DNA of 11,582 nucleotides from Rhodoluna sp. GTDB lineage: Bacteria > Actinomycetota > Actinomycetes > Actinomycetales > Microbacteriaceae. Positions 1-7,161 of the stretch are shown one piece after another. The notes below the pieces were generated by a model. The model ran no database searches. It worked only from the letters and a program-made list of their open reading frames with translations, and was not told the DNA's origin. The stretch's first letter is position 1. Every line of letters starts with the position of its first letter. Position numbers and translations under genes: made by a program. The DNA is taken from contig JAEMTJ010000038.1 in the NCBI GenBank assembly GCA_016462375.1, forward strand, positions 1 through 11,582, given 5' to 3'.

Positions 1-464
1 ATATGTATGAAGGAGTTACGGCAATTGCAAGATCACTGGGCTGGCAGAGCATTACCCCAGAAGTTACCGGCAGTGAATTAGAGATTTGGGAAGCGCTGAA
101 TTCCTTTGTCCAGATTGCTGAGGAGTTACCACCTAACTCCACCATGCAGAACTTTGCGAATGAATTAGAGGAACGCACTAGATCTCAACACGAACCGACC
201 AAGGAGAGCGTCACGCTAAGCACCATTCACGCCGCTAAAGGACTGGAACACAGAGTCGTGTTCGTTGTTAGCGCTAACGAAGGCTATCTACCAATCAGCT
301 ATGCCAAATCTGATGCCCAACTAGCAGAAGAGCAACGTCTGTTCTACGTTGCGCTGACTAGAGCCAAGGACAGTCTAAACATCAGCTGGCATAGAGCCGA
401 TTTAGCCGATTCAAGGATTAGATCGCCGTCTCGCTTTATTGGTTTGGCTCAACCCACGATTTGA
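1..464 (+). CDS. UvrD/PcrA-type superfamily 1 DNA helicase, C-terminal part (5'-truncated by window edge)
   Basis: This is the last part of an ATP-dependent 3'-5' DNA helicase of the UvrD/Rep/PcrA family, which unwinds DNA in repair. The frame is open to the window edge, so the methionine codon at 3 is unlikely to be the true start. Counting from that codon, residues 71-87 hold helicase motif V (TLSTIHAAKGLEHRVVF), with the HxxKGLE core that couples ATP and DNA binding. Residues 109-122 hold motif VI (EEQRLFYVALTRAK), with the arginine finger in LTRAK. Only about 31 residues follow motif VI, so the HRDC domain that I recall at the C-terminus of mycobacterial UvrD2 is missing. Gene neighbourhood (ThiF-like, DUF2342, PDZ-Lon, UPF0182) argues for the uvrD2 orthologue, but the fragment alone cannot separate UvrD1, UvrD2 and PcrA. 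Its last 16 bp overlap the convergent gene that follows. Confidence 0.9.
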   Translation, partial: MYEGVTAIARSLGWQSITPEVTGSELEIWEALNSFVQIAEELPPNSTMQNFANELEERTRSQHEPTKESVTLSTIHAAKGLEHRVVFVVSANEGYLPISYAKSDAQLAEEQRLFYVALTRAKDSLNISWHRADLADSRIRSPSRFIGLAQPTI

Positions 465-1507
465 CAAGAGCACTCAGGGTGCATGTCGTATTTCATCCTG
501 GTAATTGATCCATCTAGCTGATTTATTCGATAGCCCAAAGCTAAATCAATCATTTCATTTTTGATTTGAAAGCCAGCCTCAATATCCAAAAAGCGAAGAA
601 TTAGCCTGACTGTCAACCCGGTGCTGGTTAGTAATGAAGTACTATCGTCACGCATACGAGGCAGATGGAGGAGTTGACTTGCGATTGTAGGCCAACTGCT
701 ATCTTCATCAATCTTGGTTTGCTGGTAGCAGTTCAAGCAACCTGTAATGCCCGGTCGAATGACTGGGCTGATTTCAATTGCATCTAGTTCAAAGATGATT
801 GCAATGTGTGGCACATCACGATTAGTCCATCTTGCATACTTGGTCGGGTCTAGTGCTAAATGCCCAACAACGATTGCAAATGAAACCTTCACATCCTGTT
901 TAGGCCTCGTCGGCAGCAATGTCAATCTAGCTTTATCAGATTTGGCTAATGAGAAGTTTTCCATCTCCTCAACGGCGGCAATTGTTCTGGACTGATGCAG
1001 CTTCTCTTTTGGATAGCCCAGTTCCCCCAAATCGGTCTGCAGTACCTTGCCTGAATCGTGAGTGAGTATTGCCCCAATCCCACTTGCCAGTAAAGCTCTG
1101 GTAATGAGCCAGCCTGTTTTATCCAGTTGATCTATGTGCACATTTCTTTGCCAACGCTCAGCTAAAACCATCTCACCGTTGACTTCATAATCCAGCGACG
1201 CTCTCGCTATTTCAGCAAAGGCTAATTGTTGCCAAGGCCCAAAGACATCAATCTGTCTATGAGGCGATTGTTCCAGCAATGGCTCTAAACGAGTTATGAG
1301 TCTTGCTGTTTCGCCAGAAGCAGCGTTGATGCTTGAATCGACTGCTAACTCTTGACCTAGCACCACTCCGCTATAGAGCGCATCCACGATTCTTTGTTGT
1401 TCGAGGGTTAGTTCATAAAGTTTGATACTCGTTGCACCTAAACCGATTTGTAGAGTGTTCGGATCACGCCAAGTCACAGGTTGAGCTTTATTTATTCGAT
1501 AGGGCAT
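449..1507 (-). CDS. E1/ThiF-like protein (cyclodehydratase-type, actinobacterial Rv3196-like), probably non-adenylating
   Basis: The 352-residue protein resembles the E1/ThiF-fold proteins of actinobacteria often annotated as ThiF family or TOMM-type cyclodehydratase. An N-terminal TWRDPNTLQIGLG segment (residues 12-24) is typical of that family, as is PGITGCLNCYQ (252-262) followed by DEDSSWPTIASQLL (267-280). C257/C260 with C346/C348 in the tail HPECSC would form the structural zinc site. The Rossmann region is degenerate: where a GxGxxG ATP loop is expected there is HIDQLDKTGWLI (124-135), though the acidic residue after the second strand (D151) remains. I infer an E1 fold that no longer adenylates and instead binds a peptide or partner. 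It lies 49 bp downstream of the DUF2342 gene on the same strand, so the two are probably co-transcribed. No YcaO, dehydrogenase or precursor peptide gene is nearby. The ATG has no clear ribosome site; an inverted repeat lies 10 nt before it. Confidence 0.75.
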   Translation of the reverse strand: MPYRINKAQPVTWRDPNTLQIGLGATSIKLYELTLEQQRIVDALYSGVVLGQELAVDSSINAASGETARLITRLEPLLEQSPHRQIDVFGPWQQLAFAEIARASLDYEVNGEMVLAERWQRNVHIDQLDKTGWLITRALLASGIGAILTHDSGKVLQTDLGELGYPKEKLHQSRTIAAVEEMENFSLAKSDKARLTLLPTRPKQDVKVSFAIVVGHLALDPTKYARWTNRDVPHIAIIFELDAIEISPVIRPGITGCLNCYQQTKIDEDSSWPTIASQLLHLPRMRDDSTSLLTSTGLTVRLILRFLDIEAGFQIKNEMIDLALGYRINQLDGSITRMKYDMHPECSCQIVG

Positions 1508-1517
1508 GCAATGTATT

Positions 1518-1546
1518 GTTCAGCTTTAATTCGAACCTTGCTGAAC
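1518..1546. repeat. Inverted repeat between the DUF2342 and ThiF-like genes
   Basis: GTTCAGC (1518-1524) and GCTGAAC (1540-1546) are perfect 7-bp arms around a 15-nt loop that itself contains the palindrome TTCGAA. It fills most of the 49-bp gap between the two minus-strand genes and ends 10 nt before the ThiF-like start codon. It has no U-run in the minus-strand direction, so it is not a classic terminator for the DUF2342 transcript. It could be an RNA hairpin that separates expression of the two genes or an operator. The structure is seen; the role is inferred. Confidence 0.4.
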
Positions 1547-1556
1547 TTTTACACAG

Positions 1557-2891
1557 CTATTCGTCTAGAAGATCCCGTAGTGCCTGATCCATCTCATCGC
1601 CAACACTACGATCGCTTTGTATTTTGGCAATAAATTTCTCTGGCTCATCAATGTCTCTATCAGTTGGCAGAAGGTCCGGGTGATCCCAGAGCGCATCTCT
1701 TTTCTCATTACCAACTGCTTCGCCGATCTTTTGCCAAAGCACCGCAGCTTCTCTCATTCGTTTTGGTCTAAGACTTAAGCCAACAAGAGTTTGGAAGGTT
1801 CGCTCGGCTGGACCACCCGTTGCTCGTCTTCTTCTAACCGCTTCTCTGATTGCGTCACCTTTCGGCAGACGCTTCGATGCTTCAGTTGTTACAGCGTCAA
1901 CCCAACCTTCGATTAGGGCGAGGTTAGTCTCAATTCTTTCCAGAGCAAGTTTTTGTTCGTCGGAGGTCTCTGCAAGAAAAGCACCTGATTCTAGAGCAAT
2001 TCGAATCTCTTCCGGATTATCAGGATCAAACCCTTCGCCAAGTTCCTGCATGCGATCTGTATCAACCGAAATACCCGATGCATATTCGCGAATCTGAGCC
2101 ACAACTTTTTCACGTAACCACTTCGAGTGTTTGAACAATCGGGTGTGTGCCAGTTCCCTTAAGACGATGTAGATATAAATCTGATCGCTGTCTAGGCCCA
2201 GGTCTAAGCCTTTTACAAAATCCGTAAGGTTCTGCAAAACAAATGCTGGGCGTTGCTCAACGTAAATAGGCAAACCAATTTCTGTCCCGGTTATGGCTTC
2301 CTGGGAAAGTTGACCGAGTGACTGCCCCAATTGCATTGCGAACATCATGGCTCCTGCTGAGCGCATAATGTCGCTTGCACTTTTTAGGGTCTCCGCAAAT
2401 TCTTCTGGAAGCTGAGATTGAATCGCTTCACCAAGACTTCGGTTCATTCGATCGGCAACTGGTTCAGCCAGTGCTCTAAATAGTGGCAGCGCATCTTCAA
2501 CCCAGAGCGATCTGCTGAGTACCTTAGGCTCAATTGCTATTTCAGAAATACCAGTGGCTTCATTAAGCCAGAGGTTTGCGATTCCGATCGAATCATTGAG
2601 ATTCTTTCGTTCTTTGTCATCGAGACTGTATGAACCAACCTTGGCGAGTTCTTTAGCTTTAGTTCCAGCTGCCTGCCAGTTGACTCCAGACCCTTCAGCT
2701 GGAGGAGTAGGCAGTAGAAATGCCCCTTGAATGTTAGCGAAGAGTTGCTTTAGAGATTCGGGGCTACCATCAAACCCAGCTGCTGCGGCTAAAGCCTCAG
2801 GATCAAACCCCTGAGCCATCATCTGCTCCCAGATGCGACGGATTTCCTCTGGATCAGGGGTGGAATTCGAGTCACCATTTTCATTCGCCAT
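1557..2891 (-). CDS. DUF2342 family zincin-like protein (putative zinc-dependent metalloprotease, Rv3195-like)
   Basis: This 444-residue cytoplasmic protein belongs to the DUF2342 family, found widely in actinobacteria and annotated as putative hydrolase or zinc-dependent metalloprotease from its fold; I know of no proven substrate. The family core is YIVLRELAHTRLFKHSKWLR (residues 241-260). E246 and H249, with H255 nearby, are candidate active-site and metal ligands, arranged like a relaxed zincin motif, and LIEGWVD (326-332) supplies another conserved acidic residue. The C-terminal block LRPKRMREAAVLWQKIGEA (375-393) and the RDALWDHPDLLPT segment (398-410) are also typical. The N-terminus is low in complexity (Asp/Glu/Pro, then Ala-rich helices), as in relatives. 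There is no signal peptide or membrane segment. The gene is divergent from the PDZ-Lon gene and leads a likely two-gene operon with the ThiF-like gene. A TACTTT box 6 nt before the ATG and no Shine-Dalgarno suggest a leaderless mRNA. Confidence 0.88.
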   Translation of the reverse strand: MANENGDSNSTPDPEEIRRIWEQMMAQGFDPEALAAAAGFDGSPESLKQLFANIQGAFLLPTPPAEGSGVNWQAAGTKAKELAKVGSYSLDDKERKNLNDSIGIANLWLNEATGISEIAIEPKVLSRSLWVEDALPLFRALAEPVADRMNRSLGEAIQSQLPEEFAETLKSASDIMRSAGAMMFAMQLGQSLGQLSQEAITGTEIGLPIYVEQRPAFVLQNLTDFVKGLDLGLDSDQIYIYIVLRELAHTRLFKHSKWLREKVVAQIREYASGISVDTDRMQELGEGFDPDNPEEIRIALESGAFLAETSDEQKLALERIETNLALIEGWVDAVTTEASKRLPKGDAIREAVRRRRATGGPAERTFQTLVGLSLRPKRMREAAVLWQKIGEAVGNEKRDALWDHPDLLPTDRDIDEPEKFIAKIQSDRSVGDEMDQALRDLLDE

Positions 2892-2897
2892 GACTAT

Positions 2898-2903
2898 AAA
2901 GTA
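2898..2903 (-). promoter_or_regulatory. Candidate -10 box for a leaderless DUF2342 transcript
   Basis: On the minus strand, TACTTT (a TANNNT match) ends exactly 6 nt before the ATG at 2891, so transcription would begin at or next to the start codon. No Shine-Dalgarno sequence lies in the gap. No good -35 hexamer is seen at 16-18 nt, so this rests on the -10 position only. Confidence 0.45.
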
Positions 2904-2987
2904 TGCCGTCTCGTGCCAAAGAAGAAGACGAGAGCCCTAATGTTCGCCATTAGCGTTTGAGTTACAGAGTTTTAGCAGGTTCGTATC

Positions 2988-3015
2988 TTGAACTAATCTC
3001 AGCCTCACTTAGGCT
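2988..3015 (+). promoter_or_regulatory. Candidate promoter of the PDZ-Lon gene (leaderless)
   Basis: TTGAAC (2988-2993) and TAGGCT (3010-3015) are separated by 16 nt, close to a housekeeping sigma promoter. The -10 box ends 7 nt before the ATG at 3023, which has no Shine-Dalgarno sequence, so the mRNA would begin with the start codon. This is the best -35/-10 pair in the window. It sets the start of the gene at 3023, because an upstream TTG in the same frame (2957) would lie ahead of the promoter. Confidence 0.5.
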
Positions 3016-3022
3016 TTTAGAG

Positions 3023-4102
3023 ATGTCACTCTTTGAAAACCCTCAAAAGCCCAGAAATGTTACCAGGCGAGTAATTAGCTGGCTGATAAGTCTTGGATTT
3101 ATTGGTGGGGTAGCGTTCGTAACTATAGCTCCAACTCCATACCTAATTGAACAGCCTGGCCCCGTTTACAATTTGTTCACAACCATTGGCGGCAAGCCTG
3201 TGATTTCTATTGCAGGACGCAAAACTTATCTAACCACTGGCTCACTTAGCATGTTGACAGTTACTCTTCAGGGAACTTCATCAAAGGGTGCTTCTTGGTT
3301 TGAAGTGGGCTTGGCAAAAATTGATGAGACTAAGAAAATTCTTAAAATCACAGATGTCTACCCGCCAGGTTGGGATGACGCAAAGTTGAATGAAAAATCT
3401 GACGTAATGATGCTCGATGCTCAAGCTAACGCTAAAGCTGCTGCGCTGAATCTTCTCGATATCCCATATCAAAGCTTTCAATCTGTAACACTTGTTGACC
3501 TTACTGGTGCTGCCGGCAAGATTCTTAAAGCTGGAGACAAAGTCATCAGCGTGCAAGGGGAGAAGGTTACCGGTCTTGCTCAAATAAAGAAATTGGTTCA
3601 AGCAACCGATGGCAAGTCTCCGGTTGTTCTAGATATTATTCGCGGATCAAAAGCTATGACTGTAGCGGTCACCCCTAAAAAAGTGGAGGGTGAATGGCGT
3701 ATTGGTGTCTACATTTCTGCAGTTCCGGAGTTTCCCTTCGAGATTGACATCCAGGTGGGGAATGTTGGTGGCCCTAGCGGTGGGCAAATGTTGGCCTTGG
3801 CAATCTATGACCAATTGACTCCCGGCTCTCTAACGGGGGGTCAGAACGTGGCGGGCACCGGAACTGTTGACTCAGCAGGCAATATCGGCCCAATTGGTGG
3901 AATAGTTCAGAAAATGTTTGGAACCTCAAAAGCTGGTATTAAGTGGTTCTTCGCCCCTAGCGCTAACTGTGATGAGGTCATCGGACACATCCCTAAAGGC
4001 ATTAGCGTTGTAAAGGTATCAACACTGCAAGATTCATTAGACGCACTCAAGGTAATCTCTAATGGTGGGGATGCTGCAAAGCTAACCACTTGCACAAAAT
4101 AA
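3023..4102 (+). CDS. Membrane-anchored PDZ domain protein with Lon-type serine protease domain (YlbL/Rv3194c family)
   Basis: A 359-residue membrane-tethered protease of the type represented by YlbL and Rv3194c. One membrane segment (about residues 17-37) follows a basic N-terminus, placing the rest outside the cytoplasmic membrane. The family N-terminal module around PTPYLIEQPGPVYN (37-50) is followed by a PDZ domain (about 130-220), where it would bind unfolded or C-terminal peptides. The Lon-type domain has its catalytic serine at S252 in GGPSGGQML and its lysine at K297 in GGIVQKM; the 45-residue spacing fits the Lon Ser-Lys dyad. The usual PSAG is PSGG here, which should not harm catalysis. 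It stands 9 bp ahead of the UPF0182 gene, which implies co-transcription and perhaps joint work at the membrane. I chose the ATG at 3023 over an in-frame TTG at 2957 because a leaderless promoter sits between them and the protein then starts as relatives do. Confidence 0.9.
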   Translation: MSLFENPQKPRNVTRRVISWLISLGFIGGVAFVTIAPTPYLIEQPGPVYNLFTTIGGKPVISIAGRKTYLTTGSLSMLTVTLQGTSSKGASWFEVGLAKIDETKKILKITDVYPPGWDDAKLNEKSDVMMLDAQANAKAAALNLLDIPYQSFQSVTLVDLTGAAGKILKAGDKVISVQGEKVTGLAQIKKLVQATDGKSPVVLDIIRGSKAMTVAVTPKKVEGEWRIGVYISAVPEFPFEIDIQVGNVGGPSGGQMLALAIYDQLTPGSLTGGQNVAGTGTVDSAGNIGPIGGIVQKMFGTSKAGIKWFFAPSANCDEVIGHIPKGISVVKVSTLQDSLDALKVISNGGDAAKLTTCTK

Positions 4103-4106
4103 AGGA
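4102..4106 (+). promoter_or_regulatory. Shine-Dalgarno sequence of the UPF0182 gene
   Basis: AAGGA sits 5 nt before the ATG at 4112 and begins at the last base of the previous stop codon. It fits reinitiation within a two-gene operon and contrasts with the leaderless start of the gene upstream. Confidence 0.6.
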
Positions 4107-4111
4107 AAATA

Positions 4112-6970
4112 ATGACACAGGCAAGCACCATTAGTTCCAGGAGAAAGACACCTCTTCTTATTTCATTAGTCATTGTTGCGGTTCTCGCAATCGTGCTAGT
4201 AAGCGCTTCTGGCGTTTATACGGACGTCCTTTGGTTTAGTCAGCTTGGTTACGTCAGTGTGTTCACAACTCAGATCTACGCTCAAGTAACTGTCTTCGCT
4301 GTTTCGGCTATCTTTGCAGGTCTAGTTATCTGGGCCAATATCTTTGTAGCTTGGAAATTTAGGCCAATCTATGTCACAAGCAATGATTTCTTCGGTCGAG
4401 ACTTAGGGGAGTATCGAACCGTTCTCGACAGACTACGTCGCAGGTTACTAATTGTAATTCCGGCTGTAATAGCTACTTTTCTCGCAATGTCGCAGAGTTC
4501 TGATTGGCCGACTGTATACGCATTTATCAATCACAGTTACACAGGTGTTCTCGACCCTCAATTCAATTTAGACATCGGGTTCTATCTCTTCGATTTACCT
4601 TTTTATCTTCAGTTAGTCGGTTACTTGCTCGGAGTGGTTCTACTCTCACTCATCCCAACTCTGATTTTTCATTTGCTCTATGGCGGCATTAAGTTCAACG
4701 GCCGCAATTCACAGCTAAGCAAGGTGGCCAGAATTCAAGTGGCCATTCTGGCTGCTCTGATTATGTCGCTTTTGGGCCTAAACATTTGGCTAGGTCAATA
4801 CGAAACTATGACTAGCGCTAGCGGATTGTTTACTGGTGCAACTTATTCTGATGTTAATGCGGCAATTCCAGCAGCTCAGATCTTAACTGCAATCTCTTTC
4901 TTAGTTGCTTTGCTGTTCATCGTTGTTGCAGTTATTGCTAGATGGCGTTTAGCCATTCTAGGAACTGCTCTAATGTTGGTCACATCTATCCTTCTTGCTG
5001 GAGTTTGGCCTGGCATCGTGCACACCTTCCAAGTTGTGCCAAATGAGAGAACACTTGAAGCAGAGTTTATTCAGCGCAACATTGTGGCTACTCGGGCTGC
5101 TTATGGCCTGGACAAGGTTCAGACAATTGCTTATGACGCAAAGACCACCGCTACTGCAGGTGCGCTAAAGGCAGATGCTCAGACAGCCGCTCAGATAAGA
5201 ATTATTGACCCTAACCTAGTTAGCGCTTCTTTCAAACAGCTTGAACAATATCGGCAGTACTACAACTTTGTGAATCACCTAGACGTTGATCGATACATCA
5301 TCAACGGTAAGACTCAGGACACTGTGTTGGCTGTTCGTGAACTAAACCAATCAGGTCTTGGCACTTCGCAATCTTGGTATAACAACACAATTGTTTACAC
5401 CCACGGTTATGGTTTGGTGGCAGCTTATGGAAATAAGCGTTCGGCTGATGGTCAACCAGTGTTCCTGCAAGCGGGCATTGCCGCTAGTGGTGCTCTAGGC
5501 GAATACGAGCCTCGCGTTTACTTCGGAGAAAAGTCCCCTGAGTACTCGATTGTTGGAGCACCTAAGGGTGCTACCGATAGAGAGTTGGACTATCCAGCTG
5601 GAGGTGCTGGCACAACAGATCAGCAAACAATGACTACCTTCCAGGGCAACGCTGGGCCAACTCTTGATGGAATTTTCAAGCGACTTGCTTATGCATTGAA
5701 ATTCCAAAGCGAGCAGATCTTGCTTTCAGATGCGGTTACAGATAAGTCACAAATCCTATACAACCGCAGTCCGCGTGAGAGAGTCGCAGAAGTAGCGCCT
5801 TATCTAACTCTTGATAGTGACATGTATCCGGCAATTGTCGACGGCAAGGTGGTTTGGATTGTTGATGGCTATACGACTTCGGCTAATTACCCATACTCTC
5901 GTGCTGAAAGTTTAGGTGGAGCAATCGCCGACAGCTCGACCACCGCGAACATTCCAGATGGTTCAATCAACTATATTCGCAACTCTGTTAAGGCAACAGT
6001 TGATGCGTATGACGGTTCTGTGAAACTGTACGCATGGGACACCGAAGATCCGATATTGAAAACTTGGATGAAAATATTCCCAAACACTGTTAGGCCGACT
6101 TCTGAGATGTCAGGGGCACTTTTGAGTCACGTGAGATACCCGGCAGATCTGTTCAAGATGCAGCGAGGAATTCTAGGTCAGTATCACGTGGCCGATGCTG
6201 GAGCTTTCTACTCTCAGCAAGATGCTTGGATGACACCAAATGATCCAGTAGACCAGGGTCAAGGAACGGGTTCCCAGCAACCTCCTTACTACCTAACCCT
6301 GCAAGCGCCAGGACAGAAGAAACCGTCCTTCTCCATCTACTCAACATTTATTCCAAGATCGACAGGGGAGTCGTCTAGAAACGTCTTGACTGGGTATTTT
6401 GTTGCGGACTCTGATGCCGGAAGCGTTGCTGGAAAAATTTCTAGTAACTATGGAAAGCTTCGACTGCTGACGTTACCTAGGACCACAATCGTGCCAGGGC
6501 CAGGGCAAGTGCAGAATAACTTCAACTCTGACAGCGAAGTTTCAAAGCTTCTAAACATTCTGCGTCAGGGGTCAACCAAGGTCCTAAACGGTAACTTGTT
6601 GACCTTGCCTATCGGGGGCGGATTGCTTTACGTCCAACCGGTATACATTCAGTCAACGGGTGAAACCTCATTCCCACTTCTGAAAAAAGTTTTAGTTGCT
6701 TTCGGTGACAAGATTGCCTTCGAAGATAATTTGGACGCTGCACTGAATGCTCTCTTTGATGGTGATTCTGGTTCAGGTGGTACCGATCCAACACCAGTTG
6801 ATCCAGGGCAAACCAATGCTCAGAAACTTCTGTCAGCGCTGGCTGCAGCTAAGCAAGCAATGCTTGACAAGGATGCTGCCATGAAGGCTGGTGATTGGAC
6901 TGCTTTCGGTAAGGCTGACGCGAGATTAAAAGCTGCCATTGAAGCAGCTCTCGCGGCCAGTGAAAAATAG
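4112..6970 (+). CDS. UPF0182 family large integral membrane protein (Rv3193c-like)
   Basis: The 952-residue product is of normal length for UPF0182, a family found in actinobacteria and cyanobacteria with no defined biochemical activity that I know of. The first third holds about seven membrane helices: near residues 14-34, 55-78, 112-130, 160-190, 205-225, 250-275 and 280-300. The remaining roughly 600 residues form a large soluble domain, probably extracytoplasmic, with family segments such as RNIVATRAAYGLD (about 325-337), YTHGYGLVAAYGN and FGEKSPEYSIVG. A flexible acidic Gly/Ser/Pro linker (DGDSGSGGTDPTPVDPG) leads to an Ala/Lys-rich helical tail (KLLSALAAAKQAMLDKDAAM) ending at the stop. 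Coupling to a membrane Lon-type protease gene suggests that it is that protease's partner or client, which is inference. Codon use and base composition look like the neighbours. Confidence 0.92.
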   Translation: MTQASTISSRRKTPLLISLVIVAVLAIVLVSASGVYTDVLWFSQLGYVSVFTTQIYAQVTVFAVSAIFAGLVIWANIFVAWKFRPIYVTSNDFFGRDLGEYRTVLDRLRRRLLIVIPAVIATFLAMSQSSDWPTVYAFINHSYTGVLDPQFNLDIGFYLFDLPFYLQLVGYLLGVVLLSLIPTLIFHLLYGGIKFNGRNSQLSKVARIQVAILAALIMSLLGLNIWLGQYETMTSASGLFTGATYSDVNAAIPAAQILTAISFLVALLFIVVAVIARWRLAILGTALMLVTSILLAGVWPGIVHTFQVVPNERTLEAEFIQRNIVATRAAYGLDKVQTIAYDAKTTATAGALKADAQTAAQIRIIDPNLVSASFKQLEQYRQYYNFVNHLDVDRYIINGKTQDTVLAVRELNQSGLGTSQSWYNNTIVYTHGYGLVAAYGNKRSADGQPVFLQAGIAASGALGEYEPRVYFGEKSPEYSIVGAPKGATDRELDYPAGGAGTTDQQTMTTFQGNAGPTLDGIFKRLAYALKFQSEQILLSDAVTDKSQILYNRSPRERVAEVAPYLTLDSDMYPAIVDGKVVWIVDGYTTSANYPYSRAESLGGAIADSSTTANIPDGSINYIRNSVKATVDAYDGSVKLYAWDTEDPILKTWMKIFPNTVRPTSEMSGALLSHVRYPADLFKMQRGILGQYHVADAGAFYSQQDAWMTPNDPVDQGQGTGSQQPPYYLTLQAPGQKKPSFSIYSTFIPRSTGESSRNVLTGYFVADSDAGSVAGKISSNYGKLRLLTLPRTTIVPGPGQVQNNFNSDSEVSKLLNILRQGSTKVLNGNLLTLPIGGGLLYVQPVYIQSTGETSFPLLKKVLVAFGDKIAFEDNLDAALNALFDGDSGSGGTDPTPVDPGQTNAQKLLSALAAAKQAMLDKDAAMKAGDWTAFGKADARLKAAIEAALAASEK

Positions 6971-6982
6971 TTCTAGTCGTGT

Positions 6983-6988
6983 TAGACT
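6983..6988 (+). promoter_or_regulatory. Candidate -10 box of the tRNA-fMet gene
   Basis: TAGACT lies 10 nt before the first base of the mature tRNA, a spacing that fits a short 5' leader trimmed by RNase P. The same hexamer occurs as the candidate -10 box of murI at 10993. No good -35 box is seen, since that region lies inside the end of the UPF0182 gene; read-through from that gene is an alternative. Confidence 0.35.
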
Positions 6989-6998
6989 GAAACTTCGC

Positions 6999-7075
6999 CG
7001 CGGGGTGGAGCAGTTCGGTAGCTCGCCGGGCTCATAACCCGGAGGTCGTAGGTTCAAATCCTGCCCCCGCAACCA
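6999..7075 (+). tRNA. Initiator tRNA-fMet (anticodon CAT), CCA end encoded
   Basis: A full 77-nt cloverleaf can be drawn. The acceptor stem CGCGGGG (6999-7005) pairs with CCCCGCA (7065-7071) except for the C1-A72 mismatch, which is the formylation and initiator hallmark. The D stem GAGC/GCTC carries the A11-U24 pair of bacterial initiators. The anticodon stem CCGGG/CCCGG (7026-7030, 7038-7042) ends in the three G-C pairs needed for P-site entry, around loop CTCATAA with anticodon CAT at 7033-7035. The T loop is GGTTCAAATCC. A73 and CCA (7072-7075) are encoded. It delivers formylmethionine for translation initiation. It lies 28 bp after the UPF0182 gene and just before a strong terminator. Confidence 0.97.
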
Positions 7076-7081
7076 AAAAAG

Positions 7082-7108
7082 AAACCCTGACTTCGGTCGG
7101 GGTTTTTT
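7082..7108 (+). terminator. Rho-independent terminator after tRNA-fMet
   Basis: AAACCCTGAC (7082-7091), loop TTCG and GTCGGGGTTT (7096-7105) form a 10-bp stem with one G-T wobble, followed by a T run (7103-7108). The stable TTCG loop is typical. An A-rich run at 7075-7080 would read as T's on the other strand, so the hairpin could also stop minus-strand transcription. It ends 6 nt after the tRNA CCA and insulates the next gene. Confidence 0.93.
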
Positions 7109-7149
7109 GGTTTCCGTGGAGAGAGCAAATCATTACTTTGCTTCATCGC

Positions 7150-7155
7150 TATGCT
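7150..7155 (+). promoter_or_regulatory. Candidate -10 box for a leaderless transcript of the exported protein
   Basis: TATGCT ends 6 nt before the ATG at 7162. There is no Shine-Dalgarno sequence, and a stop codon in frame (7159-7161) touches the ATG, so an upstream start is impossible. No clear -35 box is seen. Confidence 0.4.
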
Positions 7156-7161
7156 CACTAG

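Noticed and set aside
747..995. An 82-codon plus-strand open frame inside the ThiF-like gene
   Set aside because: It is antisense to a protein with clear family motifs, has no ribosome site and encodes nothing recognisable; it is a shadow frame.
2957..3022. An upstream TTG start that would add 22 residues to the PDZ-Lon protein
   Set aside because: It lies ahead of the -35/-10 pair, has no Shine-Dalgarno sequence, and the added residues do not resemble the family N-terminus.
3281..3601. A 106-codon minus-strand open frame inside the PDZ-Lon gene
   Set aside because: It lies wholly antisense to the conserved PDZ region, with no promoter or ribosome site and no family likeness.
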